Source: Curtobacterium sp. VKM Ac-2922
GTDB lineage: Bacteria > Actinomycetota > Actinomycetes > Actinomycetales > Microbacteriaceae
NCBI RefSeq assembly: GCF_022815645.1
Contig: NZ_JALGRO010000003.1
Location: 186,001-250,000 of the forward strand
Direction of reading: 5' to 3'
Length of the DNA stretch: 64,000 bases
This document shows positions 52,588 to 60,413 of the stretch, piece by piece. The position numbers were made by a program, and so were the translations under genes. The notes below the pieces were generated by a model. That model was not told the DNA's origin and did no database searches. It was given only the letters and a program-made list of their open reading frames with translations. Every line of letters starts with the position of its first letter. The stretch's first letter is position 1.

Positions 52588-53945
52588 CGTTCGACCACCG
52601 CGAACCGGGTACCGCGCCCGAGGACTGGACGGCCTTCCTCGACACCCTCCACCCCGTGCTGGTCGACCTGACCGACATCGCCGCCGTGCTGGTCGTCGCG
52701 CCGCACCCGGACGACGAGACCCTCGGCGCCGGTGGACTCATCGCCGTGGCGGCCGACGCCGGGCTGCCCGTGCACGTCGTCCTCGCGACGCTCGGCGAGG
52801 GGTCGCACCCGGACTCGCCCACCACCACGCCGTCCGAGCTCGCCGCGACCCGGGCCGCCGAGTTCCGGGAGGCCGTGGCGACGCTGCACCCGTCCGTCAC
52901 GGCGGAGCCGCTCGGCATCCCCGACGTCGGGCTCCGTGAACGGCCGGACGTCCTGCGCGCGGCCCTGCTCGCCCGGCTCGACGCCACCGCCGGGCGCACG
53001 CTGCTCGTGGCGCCGTGGTCGGGCGACGGTCACCGCGACCACCGCGTCGCCGGCGAGGTCGCCACCGCGGTCGCCGCGGACCGCGACGACGTCGCGCTGC
53101 TGTCGTACCCGGTCTGGGCCTGGCACTGGGACGACGTCCGAGCGCCGGCCGCGCCGTGGCACACCGCCCGCGCGCTGCCGCTCACGGCGGCGATCCGTTC
53201 CCGCAAGCGCGCGGCCCTGGGGACCCATCGTTCCCAGGTCCTGCCGCTGTCTCCGGCGCCGGGTGACGAACCCGTCGTCGACGAGCGGCACGCTGCGCAC
53301 CACCTGCGCGACACCGAGTGGTACTTCGGTGCGATGGGCTCGGGGTCGGGCTCGCGGTCCCGTGCGTCGTTCGACGAGCACTACGCGCGGAAGCCCGAGG
53401 GGTGGGACTTCGACGGGTCCTGGTACGAGCGGCGGAAGCGTGCCCTCACCCTCGCCGCGATCCCCCGCGAGCGCTACCGGTCCGCAGTCGAGATCGGCTG
53501 CGCCACCGGCGTGCTGACGGCAGCGCTCACCGAGCGTGCGGACGCGGTGCTCGGCACGGACATCGCCGCCGCTCCCCTCGCCCGGGCTCGGATCCGGGCA
53601 CCACGGGCACGGTTCGTGCAGGCGGCGCTGCCCGACGAGTGGCCCGCGGGACACTTCGACCTGGTCGTGCTGTCCGAGGTCGGCTACTACCTGTCGCCAG
53701 CGGACCTCGACGCCACGATCGACCACGTCCTGGCGTCCCTGGACGACGACGGCGTGCTCGTCGCCTGTCACTGGCGGCACCCCGACGACCAGGCGGTGTC
53801 GAGTGGCGACGCCGTGGATGCCCGGCTCACCGCGCGTTGGCCCCGCGCAGCCCTGGTCCGCCACGTCGAGGACGACTTCGTGCTGAGCGTCCTGCCCGGT
53901 CCAGCGGTGTCCTCGGTCGCGCGGGCCCAGGGACTCGTCCGGTGA
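52584..53945 (+). CDS. Bifunctional PIG-L deacetylase / NodS-like methyltransferase
   Basis: 453 residues, two fused enzymes. Residues about 35-240 are a PIG-L/LmbE zinc deacetylase: PHPDDETLG (H41, D43, D44) and GHRDH (149-153). After a short GSGSGSRSR linker, residues 262-450 are a SAM methyltransferase with EIGCATG (303-309) and VVLSEVGYYL (361-370), the latter and YERRKRALTLA being typical of the NodS family that N-methylates deacetylated chitooligosaccharides. Together this suggests de-N-acetylation followed by N-methylation of an amino sugar. GTGA overlaps on both sides. Confidence 0.9.
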   Translation: MTFDHREPGTAPEDWTAFLDTLHPVLVDLTDIAAVLVVAPHPDDETLGAGGLIAVAADAGLPVHVVLATLGEGSHPDSPTTTPSELAATRAAEFREAVATLHPSVTAEPLGIPDVGLRERPDVLRAALLARLDATAGRTLLVAPWSGDGHRDHRVAGEVATAVAADRDDVALLSYPVWAWHWDDVRAPAAPWHTARALPLTAAIRSRKRAALGTHRSQVLPLSPAPGDEPVVDERHAAHHLRDTEWYFGAMGSGSGSRSRASFDEHYARKPEGWDFDGSWYERRKRALTLAAIPRERYRSAVEIGCATGVLTAALTERADAVLGTDIAAAPLARARIRAPRARFVQAALPDEWPAGHFDLVVLSEVGYYLSPADLDATIDHVLASLDDDGVLVACHWRHPDDQAVSSGDAVDARLTARWPRAALVRHVEDDFVLSVLPGPAVSSVARAQGLVR

Positions 53946-54631
53946 CGGCCCGCATCGACGTCGTCGTCCCGGCGCACGACGAGCAGGACCGGATCGGCGC
54001 GTGTCTGGCAGCGCTCGAGGTCGCCGTGGGGCGGCTGCACGGCGAGCGGCCCGGCGTCGAGGTCGGTGTCACCGTCGTCCTCGACGGCTGCTCGGACGAC
54101 ACCGCCGGCCTCGTTGCCCGGCACCGGGTGCGGGTCCTCGAAACGCCGCACGTGGGCGTCGGGCGAGCGCGGTCACTCGGCACGGCGCAGGCGCTGGCGT
54201 CCGCACCGGGTGGGCTGCATGCGGTCTGGCTCGCCCACACCGATGCCGACTCCCGCGTCGACCCGGGCTGGCTCGTGCAGCAGGCCGACGCCCTGTCCGA
54301 CGGCCTGCACCTGCTGGTCGGTGCGGTGGTGCCGGACCCCGACGACCTGACGGCCGACGTCCTCGACCGGTGGCGACTCGCGCACCCACCGGGCGCCGCA
54401 CTCGGACACGTGCACGGGGCGAACCTCGGCATCCGCGCGGACGCGTACGTGGCGGTCGGCGGCTTCGACCCGGTGCGCGAGCACGAGGACGTCCGGCTGG
54501 TCGAACGGGCTCGCGCGCTGGGTCTGCAGGTGCGGGCGACGACCGAGCTGCCCGTGGTGACGAGCGGCCGGTTCGACGGACGGACCCCGGGCGGCTACGC
54601 CGAGCACCTCCGGCGGACCTACGCCCCTTAG
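53942..54631 (+). CDS. Family 2 glycosyltransferase
   Basis: 229 residues. DVVVPAHDEQDRIGACLAAL is the nucleotide-sugar entry strand, LDGCSDDT and HTDADSRV supply the acidic metal-binding residues, and GANLGIRADAY and REHEDVRLVERA complete the GT-A core. No membrane helices. Third gene of the operon; it probably adds one sugar to the substrate handled by the PIG-L/NodS enzyme. Confidence 0.9.
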   Translation: MTARIDVVVPAHDEQDRIGACLAALEVAVGRLHGERPGVEVGVTVVLDGCSDDTAGLVARHRVRVLETPHVGVGRARSLGTAQALASAPGGLHAVWLAHTDADSRVDPGWLVQQADALSDGLHLLVGAVVPDPDDLTADVLDRWRLAHPPGAALGHVHGANLGIRADAYVAVGGFDPVREHEDVRLVERARALGLQVRATTELPVVTSGRFDGRTPGGYAEHLRRTYAP

Positions 54632-54753
54632 ACGACTCATGGGAACGCCTTGGCCCGGTCATCGCCGGCGTCCCTAGCTTCTCCTCAGGTCGGCCCCGCC
54701 GCGCTCCCGATGCGCGACCGGTGACCAGCGAGCCGGCCCCACCGAGGAGAACC

Positions 54754-56295
54754 ATGTTCCTGACCTACCTCCGGCGCGAACTCACGAACCGCCGGAAGCA
54801 GACCGTCATCATCGCGATCGGCATGGCACTCGCCATCGCGCTCGTGGTCATCGTCTCCTCGATCGCGGGCGGCGTGAAGGCAGCGCAGTCGAGCGTGCTG
54901 CAGTCCGTGTACGGCGTCGGCACCGACATCACCGTGTCGAAGACCGAGACCCCGTCGTCGACGAACGGTGGACGCCCGAGCTTCGACTTCGGCGACCAGG
55001 GTTCGACCTCCGGCGGCAGCACGGACCTGTCGCAGTCGCGGCTCGCCGTCTCGCGGGGTGCGAGCACACTGACGACCGCGAACGTGGCGACGGTCGCCGG
55101 CACCGACGGGGTCAAGGCCGCCACGGGTGTCCTGACGCTCGAGAACAGCACGTTCTCCGGGTCGGTCCAACAGGGCAGCGGCACGGACGGCAGCTCCGGC
55201 ACCAGCGGGGGCACCAGCACGGGCACGCAGCAGGGACCGCCGAGCGGTGGCACGGGCGAGAGCGGCGGCGGCTTCGGCGGCGGGTCGTTCAGCGTCGACT
55301 CGTTCACCGTGACCGGCATCCCCGTCACGGGCGACGCCGTCGGTCCGCTGACCAGCACCGAGATCACGAAGGGCCGCACCTTCACCAAGGCCGACACCGG
55401 CAAGGACGTCGTCGTCCTCGACGCCGCCTACGCCAAGAGCGAGTCGAAGGCCGTGGGAGACACGCTGTCGATCGGTGGCAAGGACTTCACCGTGATCGGC
55501 ATCGTCGCCTCGACGGGGTCCGCCAGCACGACCGGGTCGAACACCTACATCCCGCTCGACACCGCCCAGACGCTCGCCGACCTGGACGGCAAGGTCACCT
55601 CGATCTACGTCTCCGCCGACTCGTCCTCCGACGTCCAGGCGATCAAGACCGCACTGCAGGCGAAGCTGACCAGCGCGACCGTGTCCACCGAGTCCGACCT
55701 GGCCTCGAGCGTCTCCGGTTCGCTGTCGACCGCGTCGACCCTGGTCTCGAACCTCGGGACCTGGCTGTCGATCGTCGTCCTGGCCGCCGCGTTCCTCATC
55801 GCGATCCTGTTCACGATCTCGGGCGTCACCCGTCGCACCCGCGAGTTCGGCACCCTCAAGGCGATCGGCTGGTCGAACGGCCGGATCACCCGCCAGGTCG
55901 CCGGCGAGTCCCTCGTCCAGGGCCTGATCGGTGGGGTCATCGGCGCCGCGGCAGGCTTGCTCGGCATCCTGGTCGTCAACGTCATCGCACCGACGATCTC
56001 GGCGAGCGCCTCGACCTCGACCGATGCCCGGCCGGGTGCCGGCGGCGGGATGCCCGGCAGTGCAGCCACAGGGGCAGCCGGCAGCGGTGCCGCGGGCGGT
56101 GCGCCCGCGGGCGGGTTCGGGGGTGGCGGGGCGAGCGCATCCACCACCGACGTCGTCCTGCACGCGCCCGTGACCGTCGAGGTGATCCTGCTCGCGATCG
56201 GACTCGCCGTCCTCGGGGGCCTGATCGCCGGCGCGCTCGGCGGGTGGCGTGCGTCGCGTCTCCGTCCGGCCGAGGCACTGCGGAGCGTTGCGTGA
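54754..56295 (+). CDS. MacB/FtsX-type ABC transporter permease
   Basis: 513 residues. One N-terminal helix (about 17-40), a large extracytoplasmic domain with a Ser/Gly/Thr-rich insert (about 70-185), then three helices of the FtsX domain (about 325-350, 385-410, 470-495) containing SGVTRRTREFGTLKAIGWSN. A Gly/Ala-rich insert is also present in the last loop (about 430-460). ATG 54754 has GAGGAGA upstream. Works with the ATPase just downstream; substrate unknown. Confidence 0.9.
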   Translation: MFLTYLRRELTNRRKQTVIIAIGMALAIALVVIVSSIAGGVKAAQSSVLQSVYGVGTDITVSKTETPSSTNGGRPSFDFGDQGSTSGGSTDLSQSRLAVSRGASTLTTANVATVAGTDGVKAATGVLTLENSTFSGSVQQGSGTDGSSGTSGGTSTGTQQGPPSGGTGESGGGFGGGSFSVDSFTVTGIPVTGDAVGPLTSTEITKGRTFTKADTGKDVVVLDAAYAKSESKAVGDTLSIGGKDFTVIGIVASTGSASTTGSNTYIPLDTAQTLADLDGKVTSIYVSADSSSDVQAIKTALQAKLTSATVSTESDLASSVSGSLSTASTLVSNLGTWLSIVVLAAAFLIAILFTISGVTRRTREFGTLKAIGWSNGRITRQVAGESLVQGLIGGVIGAAAGLLGILVVNVIAPTISASASTSTDARPGAGGGMPGSAATGAAGSGAAGGAPAGGFGGGGASASTTDVVLHAPVTVEVILLAIGLAVLGGLIAGALGGWRASRLRPAEALRSVA

Positions 56296-56302
56296 TGCCG
56301 GG

Positions 56303-56375
56303 CCCCACCACCGGGACGAACCCGACCGCACCGCACCCCACCACCGGGACGAACCCGACCGCACCGCACCCCACA
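56303..56375 (+). repeat. 33-bp tandem repeat between the ABC genes
   Basis: Units at 56303-56335 and 56336-56368 are identical, a third is cut off after a few bases. If translation began at ATG 56295 this would encode an 11-residue repeat (PTTGTNPTAPH). Confidence 0.9.
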
Positions 56376-56435
56376 ACCACTGACCGGACCGATCCGGCCA
56401 CACCCGAGAAGAACCGACAGACCGGAGGACCCACC

Positions 56436-57170
56436 GTGACCAGCACCGAGACCGCACCGTCCGCGGCGGACGCCAGCCGGGCCTCCCGGCCGATGTACCA
56501 CCTGACCAACGTGAGCAAGACCTACCAGCAGAAGAACCGGACGGTCACTGCGCTGACGAACGTCGACCTGACGATCCCGCAGGGGCAGATGGTCGCGGTG
56601 CAGGGTCCGACGGGTGGGGGCAAGTCGACGCTCCTGCAGATGCTCGGTGCGCTGGACCGGCCGACTGCCGGATCCGTCGCGCTCGGCGACCGCGACGTGG
56701 CGAAGCTCGGCGACCGCGCCCTGACCGACCTGCGCGCGACCGAGATCGGCTTCGTGTTCCAGAGCTTCAACCTCATCCCGACGCTCACCGCGCTGGAGAA
56801 CGTCGAGACCGCGTTCGCCGGGTCGCTGGCGAACCGCAGCCGCGCCGAGATCCGGCAGCGGGCGACCGATGCACTGCAGGAGGTCGGCCTCGGCGAGCGC
56901 CTCGACCACCTGCCGGCCGAGCTGTCGGGCGGGCAGCAGCAGCGCGTCGCGATCGCCCGCGCGCTGGTGAAGAACCCGAGCGTGCTGCTGGCCGACGAGC
57001 CGACGGGTGCGCTCGACGAGGGCACGCGCGACGAGATCATGGGGCTCATCGAGCGGCAGTGGAAGGACCGTGGGCTGACGGTCGTCATCGTCACGCACGA
57101 CTCGTGGGTGGCGCGCCGCGCCGAGCGGCGGCTGCACATCAAGCAGGGGCAGGTGCGCGAGGTGCAGTAG
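56436..57170 (+). CDS. ABC transporter ATP-binding protein (MacB/LolD type)
   Basis: 244 residues. Walker A GPTGGGKST, Q-loop FVFQSFNLIP, signature LSGGQQQR, Walker B VLLADEPTGALD, H-loop VTHD. I choose GTG 56436 because GGAGGA lies 6-7 bases upstream. The frame is open to ATG 56295, which overlaps the permease stop; that start would add a 47-residue repeat-rich tail. Energises the FtsX-type permease. Confidence 0.93.
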   Translation: MTSTETAPSAADASRASRPMYHLTNVSKTYQQKNRTVTALTNVDLTIPQGQMVAVQGPTGGGKSTLLQMLGALDRPTAGSVALGDRDVAKLGDRALTDLRATEIGFVFQSFNLIPTLTALENVETAFAGSLANRSRAEIRQRATDALQEVGLGERLDHLPAELSGGQQQRVAIARALVKNPSVLLADEPTGALDEGTRDEIMGLIERQWKDRGLTVVIVTHDSWVARRAERRLHIKQGQVREVQ

Positions 57171-57273
57171 CGTCAGCAGACCTGCGCGGGCCTGGAGGCT
57201 CGGTGCGCGCCCGCCGCGCACGTCGCGTCCGCCGGACCGCCCCCCTTGGCCATCGCGTGCCCCGCCCACGGAC

Positions 57274-57335
57274 CGCACCCCCGCACCGACATCGCGCCCC
57301 GCTCCAACGGGGTGCGATGTCGGTGCCGGGGTGCG
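57274..57335. terminator. Bidirectional terminator between ABC and TolB-like genes
   Basis: Arms of 27 bases (57274-57300 and 57309-57335) pair with about three mismatches around an 8-base loop, between convergent genes. Confidence 0.85.
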
Positions 57336-57356
57336 GTGTGCCGGACTCCCGGAGTG

Positions 57357-58292
57357 TCAGCGGGTCGTCGGGTAGTCGCAGTACGCGAACCAGGTCGAGT
57401 CGGGGGCCCACGGCGGGACGTTGACGGTGCCCTGCCCGCCCTCGAGCGACACGAGGGTCTCGGGCACGACCGCCATCCGCGCGCCGCGCACCAGCACCCC
57501 GGGCAGCAGCCGGAGCTCCACGCGGTGGTCGGCCGGGTGCCCCTGCACGCCGGGCTCGTACGACAGGTACAGCAGGTGGGCGCCGTCCGGTGACACGTGC
57601 GGGAACCAGTTCACCCGGTCGTCCGCCGTGATCCGCACGGGGTCGGTCGCACCGGGCGCGAGGGCGACGAGCTGCGCCGTGCCGGGGGTGAACACCTCGG
57701 AGTTGAACACGAGCGTGTCGCCGGCGAACGAGCAGCCGTCGGCCGGGAACGCGTCGCGGGTGACGAACGTCGGCGCTCCCGTGGCGGGGTCGACGAGCGC
57801 GACGTCGGTCGTCCAGACACCGTCCTCGGACAGCTCCCCCACGATCGACGCCAGCGAGGACCCGTCGGGCGCGATGCCGTGCAGGTAGAACTTGCGCTTG
57901 ACGGGCAGCTCGGCGGCGGCATCGGTGAGCTGCTCGGTCGCGCCGCCCGCGGGCAGCGGCACGCGGTACAGCTCGCCGTTGCGGGCACTCACCACGACGG
58001 CGTCCCCGGACGGCTCGAGCACGTGGTCGTTGTTGATCTCGTCGACGCCGTCCATCGGGACCGGCACCAGGGCGGTTTCGTCGAGCACGGTGCCGGGCTC
58101 GGGCAGGTGCAGCAGCCACAGGTCGCCGTTGCCGTTGAGCACGAGCGTGTCGGCGTCGAGCACGTTCGGCGCCTCGACCAGCACGGTGTCCGACGCGAAC
58201 ACGAGCCGACTGGTCCGTGCGGCGACGTCGTACACGTGCACGCGGCTGGTCTGGCCGGGCAGCAGCTGCCGGCCGCGGGGAGTGTCGGTCAT
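57357..58292 (-). CDS. TolB-like beta-propeller protein
   Basis: 311 residues without a signal peptide. Repeated blade motifs such as DTLVLNGNGDLWLLHLP, DAVVVSARNGELYRVPLP, APDGSSLASIVGE and SPDGAHLLYLSYE are the WD40-like/TolB propeller type. AGGATGA lies upstream of ATG 58292. Downstream of the sugar importer genes, separated by folded DNA; cytosolic binding or hydrolase role is possible but unproven. Confidence 0.8.
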   Translation of the reverse strand: MTDTPRGRQLLPGQTSRVHVYDVAARTSRLVFASDTVLVEAPNVLDADTLVLNGNGDLWLLHLPEPGTVLDETALVPVPMDGVDEINNDHVLEPSGDAVVVSARNGELYRVPLPAGGATEQLTDAAAELPVKRKFYLHGIAPDGSSLASIVGELSEDGVWTTDVALVDPATGAPTFVTRDAFPADGCSFAGDTLVFNSEVFTPGTAQLVALAPGATDPVRITADDRVNWFPHVSPDGAHLLYLSYEPGVQGHPADHRVELRLLPGVLVRGARMAVVPETLVSLEGGQGTVNVPPWAPDSTWFAYCDYPTTR

Positions 58293-58336
58293 GGTCTCAT
58301 CCTGTCGTGTGCGTGGTGCCGTGGCTGGCGTGGGCA

Positions 58337-58419
58337 GGCTCCCGACGCAGACGAGTCTCGGCCCGGCGGACATCCTGCGGCGTCTGGGAGCCACATTCTG
58401 TCCGCCGAGCCGAGACTCG
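58337..58419 (-). promoter_or_regulatory. Two interleaved hairpins between malG-like gene and TolB-like gene
   Basis: GGCTCCCGACGC (58337-58348) can pair with GCGTCTGGGAGCC (58380-58392, one bulge), while 58352-58372 can pair with 58399-58419 (21 bp, one mismatch). The arms alternate (a-b-a'-b'), so the two stems are either exclusive or form a pseudoknot. Confidence 0.65.
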
Positions 58420-58450
58420 GCGGTGCGGGTGGTGCGTTGTGCGCGTGCGG

Positions 58451-59290
58451 CTACTTCACGGCACCGGCGGTCAGGCCGGCGACGAACTGGCGCTGCACGA
58501 TCAGGAACGCGATGACGACCGGGATCGACACGACCAACGACGCCGCCATGATCTGGTTCCAGTACACGTTCGTCTGCGTCGAGTACTGCTGCAGGCCGAC
58601 CGCCAGGGTCTGCCCGTTGCCGTTCGTCATGACCGAAGCGAACAGGACCTCACCCCAGGCGGTCATGAACGAGTAGATCCCGACGGCCACCAGACCCGGG
58701 CGGGCCGACGGCAGGATGATCCGGAACAGTGCACCCATCGGGCCCGAGCCGTCGACCATCGCGGCCTCGTCGAGCTCGCGCGGGATCGTCTCGAAGTACC
58801 CCGCCAGCATCCAGATCGAGAACGGCAGCGTGAACGTCAGGTACGTGATGATCAGGCCGGTCCAGCTGCCGACGAGCTGGATGCCGAGCGAGTTCCCGAG
58901 GTTCGTGAAGATCAGGAACAGCGGGAGCAGGAACAGCACGCCGGGGAACATCTGCGTCGACAGGACCGTGGTCGTGAAGGCGCTCTTGCCCTTGAAGTCC
59001 CACCGCGACACCGCGTAGGCGGCGAACGTCGCGATGATGAGCGAGAACACGGTCGCGACCGTGCAGACCACGAGCGAGTTGATGAAGTACTGCCCCAGCG
59101 GCACCGTCGACCACATGTCGATGAACGGCTGGAACGTGATGTTGGTCGGGATCCACGTGAAGTCGTTCTGCACGTCACCGAGCGGCTTGATGGCCGTGGT
59201 GATCATCACGTAGAGCGGCACGACCGTGAACACGGTCAACAGTGCCAGGACGATGATCTTGAAGGACTTGGCGCCCACTGTTTCACGCAC
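58451..59290 (-). CDS. Carbohydrate ABC transporter permease (MalG/LacG type)
   Basis: 279 residues with six membrane helices. The EAA loop region EAAMVDGSGPMGALFRIILP (about 185-204) contacts the ATPase. Starts GTG 59290, overlapping the preceding permease stop by 8 bases. Inner-membrane half of a sugar importer; no ATPase gene is present here, so a shared MsiK-like ATPase is likely. Confidence 0.95.
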   Translation of the reverse strand: MRETVGAKSFKIIVLALLTVFTVVPLYVMITTAIKPLGDVQNDFTWIPTNITFQPFIDMWSTVPLGQYFINSLVVCTVATVFSLIIATFAAYAVSRWDFKGKSAFTTTVLSTQMFPGVLFLLPLFLIFTNLGNSLGIQLVGSWTGLIITYLTFTLPFSIWMLAGYFETIPRELDEAAMVDGSGPMGALFRIILPSARPGLVAVGIYSFMTAWGEVLFASVMTNGNGQTLAVGLQQYSTQTNVYWNQIMAASLVVSIPVVIAFLIVQRQFVAGLTAGAVK

Positions 59291-60278
59291 GGACGGACCT
59301 CCGGTTGGTCACGGCGAGGTAGATGCCGGTGACGACGAGCAGGAACAGCAGGAGCAGCACGCTCATCGCGGCGCCGGAGCCGAAGTTCCAGGTGATGAAC
59401 GACGCGTTGTAGATGTGGAAGCTGAGCAGGTCGGCCGCCGGGGGCTGCGCCGTCGAGCCGAACAGCACGTAGGGCGTGTTGAAGTCGTTGAAGGTCCAGA
59501 GGAACATCACGAGCACGAGCGTCACGTTGACCGGGCGCACCATCGGCAGGGTGATCGAGCGCCACTGCCGGAACGGCTTCGCACCGTCGACCGAGGCGGC
59601 CTCGTACACGTCGGCCGGCACGGACTGCAGGCCCGCCATGAGCATGAGGAACGCGAACGGCCAGGTCTTCCAGATCGCCACGACGACGACGGCCACGAAG
59701 GCGTTGTTGCCGATCAGCCAGAAGGGACCGCTGCCGCTGAACAGGTGCAGCTGGTCGACCAGGATGTGGTTGATCGCACCGGAGTCACGCTGGAACATGA
59801 ACTTCCACGTGATGACACCGGCGTACATCGGCAGCGCGTAGGGCACCAGGAACAGCGTGCGGAACAGGCCGCGACCCTTGAAGGGCTTCTGCAGCGCGAC
59901 CGCGGCCATCATGCCGAAGCCCCACGACAGGCCGACCACCAGCACGGTGAACGCGCAGGTGATCAGGAACGAGTTGAGCAGGCCCTTGCCGATGGCCTGG
60001 TTGAAGTCCACGGCCACGGAGTAGTTGTGCAGCCCGGCGAACGGCGCAGCGCCCCAGTTCGCGATGAAGTACTTGGTGAGCTGGATGAAGCTGATCCAGA
60101 TGCCGGTGAGCATCGGGACGATGTGGATCAGGAGCTCGAAGAGGATGGCGGGACCGACGAGGGCGTACGGCAGCCACGTGATGCGGCGCTTCCCCTTGGG
60201 CGGAGGCCCCGACAGTGTCGGTGCCTTCGTGTGCAGCAGGTCGGGCGCCTCGGATTCCGGCAGGACCGTCGTGGACAT
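59283..60278 (-). CDS. Carbohydrate ABC transporter permease (MalF/UgpA type)
   Basis: 331 residues. A 30-residue cytoplasmic lead, six membrane helices and the EAA loop YEAASVDGAKPFRQWRSITL (about 230-249). Second permease subunit of the sugar importer. Confidence 0.95.
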   Translation of the reverse strand: MSTTVLPESEAPDLLHTKAPTLSGPPPKGKRRITWLPYALVGPAILFELLIHIVPMLTGIWISFIQLTKYFIANWGAAPFAGLHNYSVAVDFNQAIGKGLLNSFLITCAFTVLVVGLSWGFGMMAAVALQKPFKGRGLFRTLFLVPYALPMYAGVITWKFMFQRDSGAINHILVDQLHLFSGSGPFWLIGNNAFVAVVVVAIWKTWPFAFLMLMAGLQSVPADVYEAASVDGAKPFRQWRSITLPMVRPVNVTLVLVMFLWTFNDFNTPYVLFGSTAQPPAADLLSFHIYNASFITWNFGSGAAMSVLLLLFLLVVTGIYLAVTNRRSVRA

Positions 60279-60356
60279 GGGCAGGGCCTTTCGGCGTCAG
60301 GGGTGTTCGTGTTCGGGTGCTCCGCCGACCGTGGCAGCGGTCGCGGCGGTGGGGGG

Positions 60357-60399
60357 AGGAGACCCGGGGCGTTCCCTGCGGACGCGCCCCGGGCCTCCT
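60357..60399 (-). terminator. Intra-operon hairpin between binding protein and permease genes
   Basis: AGGAGACCCGGGGCG (60357-60371) with CGCCCCGGGCCTCCT (60385-60399), one mismatch, 13-base loop. A GGAGGCCCGG-family hairpin placed after the binding-protein gene, where partial termination or mRNA protection would raise binding protein over permease. Confidence 0.72.
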
Positions 60400-60413
60400 G
60401 GCTGAGTGCTGGA

